34,536 bases of DNA from Thermoflexus sp035573655 (lineage in GTDB: Bacteria > Chloroflexota > Anaerolineae > Thermoflexales > Thermoflexaceae): NCBI GenBank assembly GCA_035573655.1, contig DATMAC010000364.1, forward strand, positions 1 to 34,536, written 5' to 3'. A program made the translations under genes and the position numbers. Of the stretch, positions 17,677 through 27,136 are shown piece by piece. The notes below the pieces were generated by a model. That model was not told the origin of the DNA, made no database searches, and was given only the letters and a program-made list of their open reading frames with translations. The stretch's first letter is position 1, and each line of letters begins with the position of its first letter.

Positions 17677-19908
17677 TTACCGATAGACTAACGGAAGGAA
17701 CACGCGGAGCCGCACCGCCGTGGAGATGGCTGGTGAGTTGTCCTCCGGATTCGGATCCTCTGCTTCGGATTGAACAGTGGCCCGAACAGAGATCAATGAG
17801 CCGGGCCATTGCATAACCCGCACCCACCAGCGAACAGTAGCGCTACCCTCAACCGCGAGAGATCCCAGATCACACTCCGTCCCTGTGCAGGAACCTTGCG
17901 AAGGTTGCACGTCAATTACACTTAGGCCAGATGGTATGCTCAGGGTTGCGGTCACACGCGATGCCGTTGAGGGACCTGTGTTGGTCAGAGTAAGGGTGTA
18001 GGTGATCACCTCCCCCACGAAAACGAGGTTGGGATCCCCGACGAGATAGGCTTGGAGATCAGCTTCCAGCGTCACCTCCGTGGAAGCGATGGTTGTGTTG
18101 TCCTCCACGTCCGGATCGGCCACATCGGAGGAGACATCCGCCTGGGCGATCAGCAGGGTTCCCGCTGGGACCTCCGGTGAAACAATGACCGTAATGTTTA
18201 AAGTGAAAGCATTGTTCGCGGACAGCTCCTCTCGATCACACCGGATTTGATTTCCAGACGGACTACAGGCGGATGGGGAGAAATCCACTAGGACTACTTC
18301 GGAGGGGATGGTCACAGTCAGCTGAACGTTCCGGGCGTCCGAAGGTCCGTTGTTGGTCACGAGGACCGTGTAGGTGAGTGGTGTGCCGGCGATCACGGGA
18401 TCGGGGCTATCGCTGATGGTGAGGGCGAGATCGGCCTGGGTCTGGACCTGGGTTGTAATGGAGGCCGTATTATTGGCCGGATCGTCCGGGTTGGATGTGC
18501 TCGCAACGACTGTGTTCGTCAGTTGTCCAGCTGGCGTGTTGCTGTTCACCCGCACCCGGAGCGTCAGGAGAGCCGTGGCCCCCGCGTTGAGGGTCCCCAG
18601 GTCACAGACTGGGCCGGAGCAGGAGCCCTGAGATGTGGAGACGTCGCTCAGTGTTACGCCCGCGGGGAGGGTATCCGTCACACGGACATTCGTGGCGTTC
18701 AAGGGGCCGTTGTTGGTCACCCGGACGGTGTAGGTCAGCTCGGTTCCCGCCAGGACCGTGCTGGCTGAGGCCTCTTTGCTCACTGTGAGATCGGCCAGCT
18801 CAGTCGAGCGAAGGACGATCTGTCGGACCTCTGGCGAGAACATCGGGCTCGTCGTGCTCATCTCCACTCGATATTGCAGATAGCGGGCGAAGGCCAGACT
18901 TGGTGGGATATTGTTCGGATTGGAGGGAAGGGGGTTGGACCAGTCAGACCACGTCGTGCCATCCATGGAGGTGCGGACGCGGAAAGTCACCGTGGTCCCT
19001 GCCGGGGTATCCGCATCCCACGAGAGAGTGGTCCACTGTACTTTCTGCCCCGCATCCTGGGGGCATGAGGTGAAGATCCCATTGAGAGCATATTGCCCCG
19101 CGCGAACCCAGTCAATGTCGGTTGGGGTGCTTCCATAGAACGATGGCGTCTGATGATAAAGAAAAACCCAGGAGGTGATCACCGTGGTGTTGATCGTGAT
19201 CGTTTCTTGGGGCTGGCCGTCAATCAGGTAGCGGGTTTGTCCTTCCTCCCATTCGATACGGAAGATGTGAAATTGGGTCTTATCAGGATCCGGAATGTTC
19301 CGGTCGATCATCTCTCCCCCATCATCCCGAGCGCGGACGATGAGGTCGTTGGGATCTCCATTTCCCAAGATAAACAGGCGAATTGAACTGCTCATGGTAT
19401 TGGGATTGTACAGCGGCCCGATCTCCCGATAGAATCCCAAGTCTGGCGAACCCGAGGTGTTCGCGCTCTGCATCAACCGGGCCCGTGTTTCAAAGAACAT
19501 CGGGACCTGGGTCATGGTGAGCACCGAGCGGAGATAGACGCCGTCCAGGGTGATCAGGCCGCTCCCCATGATCAGGCTCTGATAAGACCCGGCCTGCGGG
19601 TTCGATATGTTGGTAATCCACCGAGTGGTGTCCAGGGACGTTCCATCGAAGTAATCCTCCACGCTGGCTACCAGGCGGAGCTCGCCACCATCGGTGTTCG
19701 CCACGGAGATGTTCATGGAGATCACACAAGGGGCGGTGAAATCGGCCACGGTCGTGTGGGTGATCTGCCCCATCCCCTGGGCGCGTGCGGGAGGAGGCGG
19801 CGGTGAGGCGAACCATAAGGCAGCTCCCACCAGCCACAGGGCCAGCAGGACCCCTGCGATCCCAAGGGAGAGGCCAGTTCTAAAAACGATCCGGTGGATG
19901 GGTCTCAT
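17677..19908 (-). CDS. Secreted ConA-like / DUF11-repeat surface protein
   Basis: A 743-residue extracellular protein. A hydrophobic signal is followed by PPPPPARAQG (cleavage probably near there). About 65-270 resembles a concanavalin/LamG or GH16-like fold (DYFDGTSLDTTRW, FETRARLMQS, FHIFRIEWEEGQTRYLIDG), but I see no catalytic GH16 motif. A fibronectin-like stretch (TTVTFRVRTSMDGTTWS) comes next, then three DUF11-like beta domains, each with TYTV-xVTNNGP or TYTLTLTNTGPS. The protein ends RLRVFLPLVYR, a tail resembling those of the proteins at 22934 and 27232. The ATG at 19908 is preferred over GTG 19914 because AGGAGG (19919-19914 on the minus strand) would overlap the GTG. It starts 18 bases after the acyltransferase gene ends. 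It probably acts as a cell-surface or matrix adhesin; the ligand is unknown. Confidence 0.82.
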   Translation of the reverse strand: MRPIHRIVFRTGLSLGIAGVLLALWLVGAALWFASPPPPPARAQGMGQITHTTVADFTAPCVISMNISVANTDGGELRLVASVEDYFDGTSLDTTRWITNISNPQAGSYQSLIMGSGLITLDGVYLRSVLTMTQVPMFFETRARLMQSANTSGSPDLGFYREIGPLYNPNTMSSSIRLFILGNGDPNDLIVRARDDGGEMIDRNIPDPDKTQFHIFRIEWEEGQTRYLIDGQPQETITINTTVITSWVFLYHQTPSFYGSTPTDIDWVRAGQYALNGIFTSCPQDAGQKVQWTTLSWDADTPAGTTVTFRVRTSMDGTTWSDWSNPLPSNPNNIPPSLAFARYLQYRVEMSTTSPMFSPEVRQIVLRSTELADLTVSKEASASTVLAGTELTYTVRVTNNGPLNATNVRVTDTLPAGVTLSDVSTSQGSCSGPVCDLGTLNAGATALLTLRVRVNSNTPAGQLTNTVVASTSNPDDPANNTASITTQVQTQADLALTISDSPDPVIAGTPLTYTVLVTNNGPSDARNVQLTVTIPSEVVLVDFSPSACSPSGNQIRCDREELSANNAFTLNITVIVSPEVPAGTLLIAQADVSSDVADPDVEDNTTIASTEVTLEADLQAYLVGDPNLVFVGEVITYTLTLTNTGPSTASRVTATLSIPSGLSVIDVQPSQGSCTGTECDLGSLAVEGSATVRWWVRVMQWPGSLISVRATVQSEAEDPNPEDNSPAISTAVRLRVFLPLVYR

Positions 19909-19926
19909 TTTCACCTCCTGAATCGC

Positions 19927-21165
19927 TCATCCCAAAGGGTGTCTGACGTGAGCAGGTGGGAGTGCGTAAGGGCCCGGCTGGGGGAAAATCCGACTCAGCG
20001 GGCGTTTGCGCAAGAGAAGGTTGGTGCCCCGCTCGAGAGCGGCAGATCCGATGAAGATCAAGGCAGTTACCAAGCCGATGGCGCCCAGCCGGAGCGTGAG
20101 GGGGATTGAGAACGGCCACAGCCATATGATGAACGCCCACAGGATCGGCTGGTGGAACACCATCACCCCGTACGAGTAGATCCCCAGCGTGGACAACGCC
20201 TGGTGGAGGCGGCGCAGCCGGGGCACGAGATCCCGAGCTAGGATCATCAGGAATCCGGCCGCCGCTGGGGTGATCAGCATGGGGGCCACCACTGCGCCAG
20301 GCAATGTGAAGGAGAGGGAGAGGCCGAGGGCGTAGAGGACGAGCAATCCCGCCCAGGCGCGAGGGGTGCGGAGCAGGCCGTCGATCCGATGAACGTCCCC
20401 CGCCGCCCACCAGGCGATCCCCATCCCCAGGGCGAACTCCGCCAGGCGGGAGGTGAAAAACAATCCCCTGGACCACATCTCCCGGTCAACGGATAGGAGG
20501 AAGAACCCAATCCCCCGGCTGGCCGCTGTCAGCAGCGCCATCCCGATCCAGAAACGGAGAAGCCCCATGCGCTGAAGAGCTCTCCACAAAAATGGGAAGA
20601 CGGCATAAAGCTGCATGATCAGCACAATGAACCACCAGGCCGGGGAGATGAAATAGAACACCTCGGGGAGGAACCGGACCCCCAGCAAGCTCATGGCGAA
20701 GCGCGGGTCCAGCGCGGAGAATGGCCGCCAGCCGGCCAGGTTGTTGAACCCCAGAAAGAAGAAGTGCCCCACCCAGTAAAGGGGAAAGAGGCGGAGAAAA
20801 CGCCGGAGATAAAAGGCCTTTCCGTCGATCTCCGCCGCCCGGGAGCGGCTGGCCAGCGCCCAGGTAAGCCCGAAGCCGCTGAGGACCAGAAACACGCCTG
20901 TCCCCTGATAGCCCAACCAGCCGAGGTAGCGAAACCCGTTGGCCAGGAGGAACGCCACGAGGCTTTCCTGAGGGAGCGGCCCCATCTGGGCGAGGCGGGC
21001 CCCCAGGTCCGGCCAATCGTTGCGGGGATGGGCGAACCAGGGGACCCCATAGATAGCAATGGTGATGTGGTAGAGCACGATCATCAGGATGGCCAGACCC
21101 CGCATCGCATCCAGCCACGGCAGCCGAGGGGAGCGTGAGGTCCAGAAGGGCGTATGGGTGACCAT
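19927..21165 (-). CDS. Acyltransferase family 3 membrane protein
   Basis: A 412-residue polytopic protein with about ten hydrophobic segments. The family's N-terminal signature is LPWLDAMRGLAILMIVLYH, where Asp19, Arg22 and His33 fit the conserved D-x-x-R-G ... H pattern. FLVLSGFGLTW and FYLRRFLRLFPLYWVG follow as in other members. Acyltransferase-3 proteins transfer acetyl or other acyl groups to sugars of exopolysaccharide, O-antigen or peptidoglycan across the membrane. The start is ATG 21165, with TGGGGG at 21180-21175 nine bases away; ATG 21174 is possible. The reading frame stays open to 21771, but that stretch lies inside the radical SAM gene and is not membrane-like. The acceptor is likely the glycan built by this locus. 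Confidence 0.9.
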   Translation of the reverse strand: MVTHTPFWTSRSPRLPWLDAMRGLAILMIVLYHITIAIYGVPWFAHPRNDWPDLGARLAQMGPLPQESLVAFLLANGFRYLGWLGYQGTGVFLVLSGFGLTWALASRSRAAEIDGKAFYLRRFLRLFPLYWVGHFFFLGFNNLAGWRPFSALDPRFAMSLLGVRFLPEVFYFISPAWWFIVLIMQLYAVFPFLWRALQRMGLLRFWIGMALLTAASRGIGFFLLSVDREMWSRGLFFTSRLAEFALGMGIAWWAAGDVHRIDGLLRTPRAWAGLLVLYALGLSLSFTLPGAVVAPMLITPAAAGFLMILARDLVPRLRRLHQALSTLGIYSYGVMVFHQPILWAFIIWLWPFSIPLTLRLGAIGLVTALIFIGSAALERGTNLLLRKRPLSRIFPQPGPYALPPAHVRHPLG

Positions 21166-21185
21166 GGCCGACATCCCCCAAGGGC

Positions 21186-22850
21186 TTACTCCATTCCCAA
21201 CAGCCATCGCACGTGGCGGATCGCGACCTCCGCCGCCGATCCCAGCACCGCGGGGTCCATCGCCCCTTTCAGGAAGGTGAGGATCGGGCCGGGGCGCAGT
21301 GCCCATTCCCGGAAGGCCCGCTTCTGCCAGTATTCGAGCCGTTCCGCCGACAGCCCGGGGTAATCCAGGACCGTCGAGCGGTCCATATCCACTTCCTCCC
21401 AAGCCGTGCCCGGCCGGAACCAGTTGTTCTCCACCACCTGGAAGAAGAAGGGGGTGCCGGGATACGGTGCCGCGATGTGAAAGAGGGCGAGGTCCAGAGG
21501 GAGGGATTTGGCGAACTCGATCGTCTGACGGATGGTCTCCTCTGTCTCCCCAGGCAACCCGATGATGAAGTAACCCCAGTTTTTGATCCCGGCCTCCTTC
21601 GCCCAGCGCAGCGCCTGGGGGGCCTGCTCCAGCCGATAGCCCTTGCGCACCCCTTTCAGGATCTGTTCGTTGGCCGACTCGATCCCCCAGGAGATCAACC
21701 AGCAGCCGGCCTGCGCCATCTTGTGCAACATCTCCCGGTCCACATAATCCACCCGGCTGTTGCAGGTCCAACGGATTTTGATTCCCTCTTCAATCAACCG
21801 ATCGCACAGCCCCACCACCTGATCCCGGCTGATGGTGAAGAGATCCGCATACATATGGATGTTCCGGATCCCCAGATCCACGAGATGGCGGATCTCCTCA
21901 ACAATGTTCTCCGGGGAGCGCAGGCGGATGGAATACTGATAGCTCACGTGCTTGATGCAATAGGTGCATCCAGCGGTGCAGCCCCGGCTAGTGACGATAA
22001 AAGTGTAAGGACCTCGGATCATCGGCGCCCGATAGTGATAAAGCGGCAGGAGATGATGCAGGGGCAAGGGCATATCGTCCAGGTTGCGGATGAAGGGGCG
22101 ATCGATATTCACTCGGATCTGTCCGTTGTGGCGCCAGACCAGCCCCTTAATGCGGCTGAGCTTCTCCTCCAGCGGCCACTCTCGAGCCTCCCCCTCATTC
22201 AGTGGAAACCACTCCGGGTCGCTGTCCTCGAACAGGCGGCGGAGGCGGCCCTCGGGAACGCGACCCTCGAGGGTGTCGATGAGCTCGCGCAGGGTGAGCT
22301 CCGGCTCCCCACGTAAGATGAAGTCCAGGGCCGGGTAGGCCTCCATCGTGGGGATCGGCATCGGGGTCACGTGGGTGCCGAACGCGATCGTCCGGGCCCC
22401 GAGGCTTCGGGCCAGGAACGCCCCATACATATCGTTGGTTAGGGTCGGGGCCGTGACCTGGGTGATGTAGTATTTCGGCTGCTTCCGGCGCAGCAGGTCC
22501 TCAAACTCCTTCCAGTCCATCCGCATGGCGATCGCATCCACGATCTCCACGCTGTAATCCGGGTGGAGCATCGCGGCCATCTGGGCGAGGCTCACCTGGG
22601 GCCAGATCATGTTCTCCCGGGAGCGGCGTCCGACCCGATGCTGGCTGCGGATCCAGACAGCCCCATCCGGCGAGGGCGGGTTCACCAATAGCACGTCCAC
22701 GGCCTCCGGCGAACGGGGCGGGCGCAGTCGCTGCACCACCGCGCTGGCGTCCGGGAACCTCGGCGCCGGCAGCGGCGGGATCCGCCGCGTGCCCAGGTTG
22801 CGGCGCAGCTCCTCTGGGCTCATCACCTCAACTGGTGTTTGGGTAGCCAC
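21186..22850 (-). CDS. B12-binding radical SAM protein
   Basis: A 554-residue enzyme. An N-terminal cobalamin-binding Rossmann-type domain spans about 50-195 (VDVLLVNPPSPDG, EIVDAIAMRMDW, GTHVTPMPIPTMEAYPALD, GEPELTLRELI). The radical SAM domain has the CxxxCxxC cluster site CTAGCTYC, with Cys291, Cys295 and Cys298, plus IESANEQILKGVRKGY, IIGLPGETEETI and APYPGTPFF. This architecture is shared by methyltransferases and carbon-carbon bond-forming enzymes acting on unactivated carbons in lipids, sugars and antibiotics. The substrate is unknown; position in a surface-glycan locus suggests a sugar, a lipid carrier or a lipid. The start is a GTG at 22850 with AGGAGGGG just upstream. It lies 20 bases before the acyltransferase gene. 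Confidence 0.9.
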   Translation of the reverse strand: MATQTPVEVMSPEELRRNLGTRRIPPLPAPRFPDASAVVQRLRPPRSPEAVDVLLVNPPSPDGAVWIRSQHRVGRRSRENMIWPQVSLAQMAAMLHPDYSVEIVDAIAMRMDWKEFEDLLRRKQPKYYITQVTAPTLTNDMYGAFLARSLGARTIAFGTHVTPMPIPTMEAYPALDFILRGEPELTLRELIDTLEGRVPEGRLRRLFEDSDPEWFPLNEGEAREWPLEEKLSRIKGLVWRHNGQIRVNIDRPFIRNLDDMPLPLHHLLPLYHYRAPMIRGPYTFIVTSRGCTAGCTYCIKHVSYQYSIRLRSPENIVEEIRHLVDLGIRNIHMYADLFTISRDQVVGLCDRLIEEGIKIRWTCNSRVDYVDREMLHKMAQAGCWLISWGIESANEQILKGVRKGYRLEQAPQALRWAKEAGIKNWGYFIIGLPGETEETIRQTIEFAKSLPLDLALFHIAAPYPGTPFFFQVVENNWFRPGTAWEEVDMDRSTVLDYPGLSAERLEYWQKRAFREWALRPGPILTFLKGAMDPAVLGSAAEVAIRHVRWLLGME

Positions 22851-22933
22851 TTTCCCCTCCTGTAAATCAAGGCGTTCTACACGGAATCTGGACCAGCACC
22901 AAAGGATGTAAGCTTCCCATGTCCAACAACGTT

Positions 22934-25780
22934 CTATGGACGATCATTTCGTAGGACCATCGGCATAAATACACGATAACGGAACCGTGTTAGGACCTGG
23001 ATGGTAAATCGATAGGAATTTGTTATCGGATCCATTTCAGGGGTCATCGAGGTGGCTTCCGCCGAGATCTCCAGGGATCCGACGAAATCCGGATCGACAC
23101 GCATTTCCAGCGCAAAGGGCAACGGCTCCCCAGGGGGAAGAGCAGGATAGGCCAGTGGTGGGCAGGCCGGTGCGCAGGTAAGCACTTGGAGGGTGAGCGG
23201 GGTAGTGACCGTGATCTGGATCGCACGGGCGGTGCTGGGCCCCTGATTCTCCAACCCGAGATAAAGGGTGAACGGTTCTCCCGCCACGACAGGGTTCGGC
23301 TCCAAAACTCCCTCCCAGATGAGATCCGCCGCGGTGGTGATCGGGACCTCAGTCTCGAGATGCGTATCTCCTTCCAGAACGATCTGGGGCGAGGCGATCT
23401 GGATCCCGAATCCCAAGGGTTCTGTAGCCTCCGGATCCGTTTGGAGGGCAGCCGTAAGGGTGATCGCCTGTCCGGATAAGAGACCTGTGATCTCCCATCG
23501 TCCGTAGGTATCCAGGATTTCGCATGGGAGTGGCGTGCATCCGATGCCGCTCACTTCGGAGGAGAGGCTGGCGGTCACAATCAGGGATGGGATTCCGGAA
23601 GGCCCGGTGTTGGTCACGACGATCGTCAATGTGAGAGGCATGCCAGCAATGGGGGTCGCCGGGCTCGTCTGGATAGTAGCCTGGATCTGCGCAAACGGCG
23701 TCGGGGAGGGACTCGGTGTGAGCGTGCGGGTCGCTGTCGGCGTGAAAGATGGAGTCGGGGAAGGCGTCCGCGTCCGGGTGGGGGTAGGGGATGGAGTCAG
23801 GGTGGGTGTGGGTGTTTTCGTTGGCGTGCGGGTCGCCGTGGGGGATGGAGTGGAGGAGGGCGTCCGGGTGGATGTGGGCGAAGCGGTTGGTGTGCTGCGC
23901 ACAAGATAGCGCGCCCTCACTTGATGGGTTCCAGGCTGCACGTTCAGAAAAGCAACCGGGATCCCCCTCGGAGTCTGAAGGCTCGTAGATGCCGAAGCTC
24001 CATCCACCCATGCGGATTCGAGATCCCTCCCATCGAATCGCTGGGGGAGGACCAGCGTATGGGAGAAAGCCAGAGTGGGCGAGGCGATGAATGTGAACGA
24101 CAGGTCTCCATCCGTCGGATTCCACTGAACATCCTGGATTCGCGCCGCATCCCGGTTCAAGACATAATCCAGCCACTGGTCGGCGTTCCATGTCGGGATC
24201 CCCCGCTCCTGGGCCGCCCCCATGATGGCCTCCGCCCATGGGTAGATCTCCCCCCACGAGTAGTAATCCACATGGAAGTTGGCCACGAAGGCTGTGTAAT
24301 AGCCTCCGAGCGCCGCGTCCAGCATCGCGCGGATCTCAGCGAAATCGCGCTGCCAGTCGGGGTAGAAAGGCTGGGCCATGTATTGCTCATCCACGATGTT
24401 CGTGAGCTGTTGGAAAGCTGGGATGATCGCGCCGTTCTCATCGATGAAGCGCATGGGGAGGCCACTTCCGGTGAGATAGCCATGCGCCTGTGTCCCATCC
24501 GGCCGGCTGAGGACGGCACCTCGCATGTAGTAATCCAAATCGAGAGGGAAGCCGAGGTCCGCATGGATCTGGGCCCCGCCTACCCAACCGGGCCCTGCTC
24601 GGATCTGGTGGGTGCGAATGGCCCCTGAAACAGGGGGTCCGTAACAGCGAAGGAATCGTTGCCGGGTGGCGTTGGTGGCCGTCCGGAAATCGCCATGGTC
24701 GTTCCCGGTTTCCGCATCGTAACCGACGTACGGATGAACACCCACCGTGTGGCCAGCGGTTCGCCAGCGGGTGACCGCCTCGAGGGTTGGAGCGGACGGA
24801 CAGCTGTCGAAGTTCAGGGTGAGGAAGAGGGTGAGCCGGTTCCCAAAAGACTCGATGCTTTGGATCTCCGTATCGTACTGGTTTTGCATGTTGCCGTGGG
24901 CATCGGCGGTGAGGATCAGCATGCTGAGCGCACCGTTGGGGAAATACCAAACCTGGGGCATCGGAGCGGCCTTTGCCATGCCGTCTCGGATGAGACGGGA
25001 GAGCAGCCGCATCTGCTCATCCGCCTGGGGGATGGCGACGCGCTCAAGATCGATCCAGCCGCTGAAGATATCTGTGGTCCGAAGGATCCCATCCGGCTCG
25101 CGGTCCTGCCCCACCCATGCCGGGTTCCCCTGACGGGTCAGGGCGATGCTGCGGGCGAGATCATATCCCCAGATGGTCAGGCGCCCGTTTCCCACCTGCC
25201 GGCGTCCCACCGCCACATACCCCGTATCCGTGTTTCGATCGCTATAAAATCGGGCGATGATCTCCATTCCCTCCGGAAGGTAAAGATCCCCCTGGCCATG
25301 GAACTGCATACTTTCCGAGGCCAGCCCGGCACCTGCCGGGTGGTAGGGGTCCAGCTGGATGTAGCCCTCCGAAAGCGTCCCAGCGATGCCCAACCCAAAG
25401 ACTGCCCGCAGGTTGGGGGCAGGCCGCATGGCGATGAGGTCGCCCCCGTTCTCCACGTACGATCGGAAGAGCGTTGCTTGCTCCAGAGTCAGCGGAGCTT
25501 CCGCGAGGAGGATCACCGGATAGCGTTGGAGGATGTCCGGAGAGACCTCCGAGAGACGCCAGACCTCATAAGCCATCCAGCCTTCGGTTTTCAGGATCTC
25601 CGGAAGATAGGACCCAAAGGGGTTAGGGGCGAGGGGATCCCAGATCACCCCAATGCGCACCGCGGTGGGGGACTGCGCCTGGCTGATACGCAGAGCAAGC
25701 CCGCTCCAGAGCAAACCCGCGGTGAGCGCGATGAAGGAGCCCACAAGGATCCCACGGGGTGGGAGCTTGACTCTGCCCAT
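22934..25780 (-). CDS. Secreted NodB-like protein with Thr/Pro linker and DUF11-like domains
   Basis: A 948-residue extracellular protein. A Sec-type signal spans about 10-36. Residues 40-625 match the Tat-exported paralogue at 15572-17557: AMRPAPNLRAVFG, SIALTRQGNP, PQADEQMRLLS, TADAHGN (291-297, in place of the NodB metal-Asp motif), GHTVGVHPYV (343-352), GSGLPMRFIDENG and VDEQ. Residues about 629-695 form a linker built of Thr-Pro-Ser repeats, likely extended and possibly O-glycosylated. Two DUF11-like beta domains follow (about 700-810 and 815-930). The end, FMPMVLRNDRP, carries the same tail motif as neighbouring secreted proteins, with five extra residues. ATG 25780 follows the esterase gene by 9 bases and has GAGGGGG as ribosome site. 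A carbohydrate-modifying surface role is inferred. Confidence 0.8.
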   Translation of the reverse strand: MGRVKLPPRGILVGSFIALTAGLLWSGLALRISQAQSPTAVRIGVIWDPLAPNPFGSYLPEILKTEGWMAYEVWRLSEVSPDILQRYPVILLAEAPLTLEQATLFRSYVENGGDLIAMRPAPNLRAVFGLGIAGTLSEGYIQLDPYHPAGAGLASESMQFHGQGDLYLPEGMEIIARFYSDRNTDTGYVAVGRRQVGNGRLTIWGYDLARSIALTRQGNPAWVGQDREPDGILRTTDIFSGWIDLERVAIPQADEQMRLLSRLIRDGMAKAAPMPQVWYFPNGALSMLILTADAHGNMQNQYDTEIQSIESFGNRLTLFLTLNFDSCPSAPTLEAVTRWRTAGHTVGVHPYVGYDAETGNDHGDFRTATNATRQRFLRCYGPPVSGAIRTHQIRAGPGWVGGAQIHADLGFPLDLDYYMRGAVLSRPDGTQAHGYLTGSGLPMRFIDENGAIIPAFQQLTNIVDEQYMAQPFYPDWQRDFAEIRAMLDAALGGYYTAFVANFHVDYYSWGEIYPWAEAIMGAAQERGIPTWNADQWLDYVLNRDAARIQDVQWNPTDGDLSFTFIASPTLAFSHTLVLPQRFDGRDLESAWVDGASASTSLQTPRGIPVAFLNVQPGTHQVRARYLVRSTPTASPTSTRTPSSTPSPTATRTPTKTPTPTLTPSPTPTRTRTPSPTPSFTPTATRTLTPSPSPTPFAQIQATIQTSPATPIAGMPLTLTIVVTNTGPSGIPSLIVTASLSSEVSGIGCTPLPCEILDTYGRWEITGLLSGQAITLTAALQTDPEATEPLGFGIQIASPQIVLEGDTHLETEVPITTAADLIWEGVLEPNPVVAGEPFTLYLGLENQGPSTARAIQITVTTPLTLQVLTCAPACPPLAYPALPPGEPLPFALEMRVDPDFVGSLEISAEATSMTPEMDPITNSYRFTIQVLTRFRYRVFMPMVLRNDRP
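23695..23896 (-). repeat. Low-complexity DNA encoding a Thr/Pro/Ser-rich linker
   Basis: About 200 bases of short degenerate repeats (GTGGGTGTGGG-like on the plus strand) encode a TPTxTPSPTP-type linker of about 67 residues in the NodB/DUF11 protein. The stretch is prone to length change by slippage. Confidence 0.8.
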
Positions 25781-25789
25781 AGGTCCCCC

Positions 25790-27136
25790 TCAAAAGCGAT
25801 AGCAAATGAGATCCGCGTCCGAACAGAGGGGCTTGCGGCGCAACGGCCGGACAGGATCCGGTGTGATGGGAAAGGGTGCATCGGAGGGAGGCAGAATGCC
25901 TTCCGAAGGGGCTAAGGTGCGGTGCTCAATCGTCACCTGCCAGTGGCCGGCGGGCACATCCAGCCGCAAGCGCCCTCCCCGGGCGATAACTGCGCCCTCC
26001 CTCGCTACCGCTCCACTGGCCTGATCCTGAATCCGAACGTATAAGCGAGCCCCGCTGGGATACCAACGGGGTGTGATCACGGTGATCGGATCCCCGCTGC
26101 GGATCTCAAAGCCCTGCGGGGCTATCTCCCAGAGCTCGGTCCAGGCCCTTGGATCGGTTTTCATGACGGTCATCCCGTAGACGGTCCGGGCCCGGGTCAT
26201 CGCGAACCGGTAGGACCAGCGATCCGGTGGACGGCGGGGGGATCGAAAAACGCGATCCAGCTCTTCAAAGATCCGAGCAATCTGCGTCGGGGAAAGCTCA
26301 TGGCCCAGTCCAGAGATCTCCTCCCATTGGTGGGGATATCCAAGGGCCTGAAGGGTTTCGTGCATTCGGCGGCTATGGGCGGGGCTGACCTCCGGATCGG
26401 CGGTGCCATGGAAGAGCATGAGAGACAGTCCTTTCAGGTTGGGGGCCAGTTCGATGGGGTTGTCCGCCGCGGACCGGAGCGGATCCGCCCCGCGGGGCCC
26501 GTAAACCGCCCGGATGGCCTGCGAGTCATGGAGGCTCAGGTCCAACACCCCGGCGATGGAAGCCGCCGCGGCGAACAGGTCCGGCCGATGGGCCGCCAGG
26601 GAGAAGGCCCCTTTCCCCCCCATGGAGAACCCCACCAGCGCCCGCCCGCCGGGATCCCGTCGCACCGGATAACGGCCTTCCACCCACGGCAGGACCCCCT
26701 GGAAGAACCAGTCGTAAAACGAAACCTGCCAGGCGGAACCCCCGGGCCACGGGAGACCGGAATAAATGGAATAGTAAGATGGAACCCCCTCGTCCTCCCC
26801 TTGTAAGGCCACCAACAGGACCTGAGCTGCGTCGGCCGCTTGCTCGAGCTCAGGCCGCTCCCACATCCCCAGCCCCATGGCCCATCCGGATAACAGATAG
26901 ACCACCGGGTAAGGCCGATGGGAGGGAAAACCGGCTGGTCGGTAAACCCGCACCTCATGGGCTTCCCCCTGCCAGTCCACCGTCCAGCTCTCCCAGCTCC
27001 CCTGCGCATGGGCGGTCCACGCCCGTGCGGGAGTGAGCTGCGCCAGGGCGATCAGGATCCCCAGCACAAGCCCCCCGGGTCGATGCTGGGGGAGGTGCTT
27101 CAGAAGCCACGAACGCAAGACGATCTGCAGATCCAT
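25790..27136 (-). CDS. Secreted alpha/beta-hydrolase esterase with C-terminal beta domain
   Basis: A 448-residue exported esterase of the EstA/D-like family. A signal segment spans about 20-45 (LVLGILIALAQL, then ARAWTAHAQG). The hydrolase domain, about 50-300, contains the nucleophile elbow GFSMGG (Ser171), an acid in HGTADPEV (Asp247) and the catalytic His in GLGHELS (His279), so the triad is complete. About 300-448 is an additional beta-rich domain of unknown role with no tail motif. Related enzymes remove acyl groups from polysaccharides such as xylan or act on other esters. Here it could remove the groups added by the acyltransferase at 19927 (inference). ATG 27136 is chosen for the GAGGAT ribosome site; the frame stays open to 27454 inside the LamG gene, which is rejected. 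Confidence 0.87.
   Translation of the reverse strand: MDLQIVLRSWLLKHLPQHRPGGLVLGILIALAQLTPARAWTAHAQGSWESWTVDWQGEAHEVRVYRPAGFPSHRPYPVVYLLSGWAMGLGMWERPELEQAADAAQVLLVALQGEDEGVPSYYSIYSGLPWPGGSAWQVSFYDWFFQGVLPWVEGRYPVRRDPGGRALVGFSMGGKGAFSLAAHRPDLFAAAASIAGVLDLSLHDSQAIRAVYGPRGADPLRSAADNPIELAPNLKGLSLMLFHGTADPEVSPAHSRRMHETLQALGYPHQWEEISGLGHELSPTQIARIFEELDRVFRSPRRPPDRWSYRFAMTRARTVYGMTVMKTDPRAWTELWEIAPQGFEIRSGDPITVITPRWYPSGARLYVRIQDQASGAVAREGAVIARGGRLRLDVPAGHWQVTIEHRTLAPSEGILPPSDAPFPITPDPVRPLRRKPLCSDADLICYRF

Noticed and set aside
21166..21771. 200-codon N-terminal extension of the acyltransferase frame
   Set aside because: It overlaps the radical SAM gene, is Gly/Pro/Arg-rich, and the family N-terminus starts at about 21165.
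23695..23896. Short repeated units suggesting a CRISPR or tandem array
   Set aside because: There are no regular spacers; the repeats are coding and give a Thr/Pro linker.
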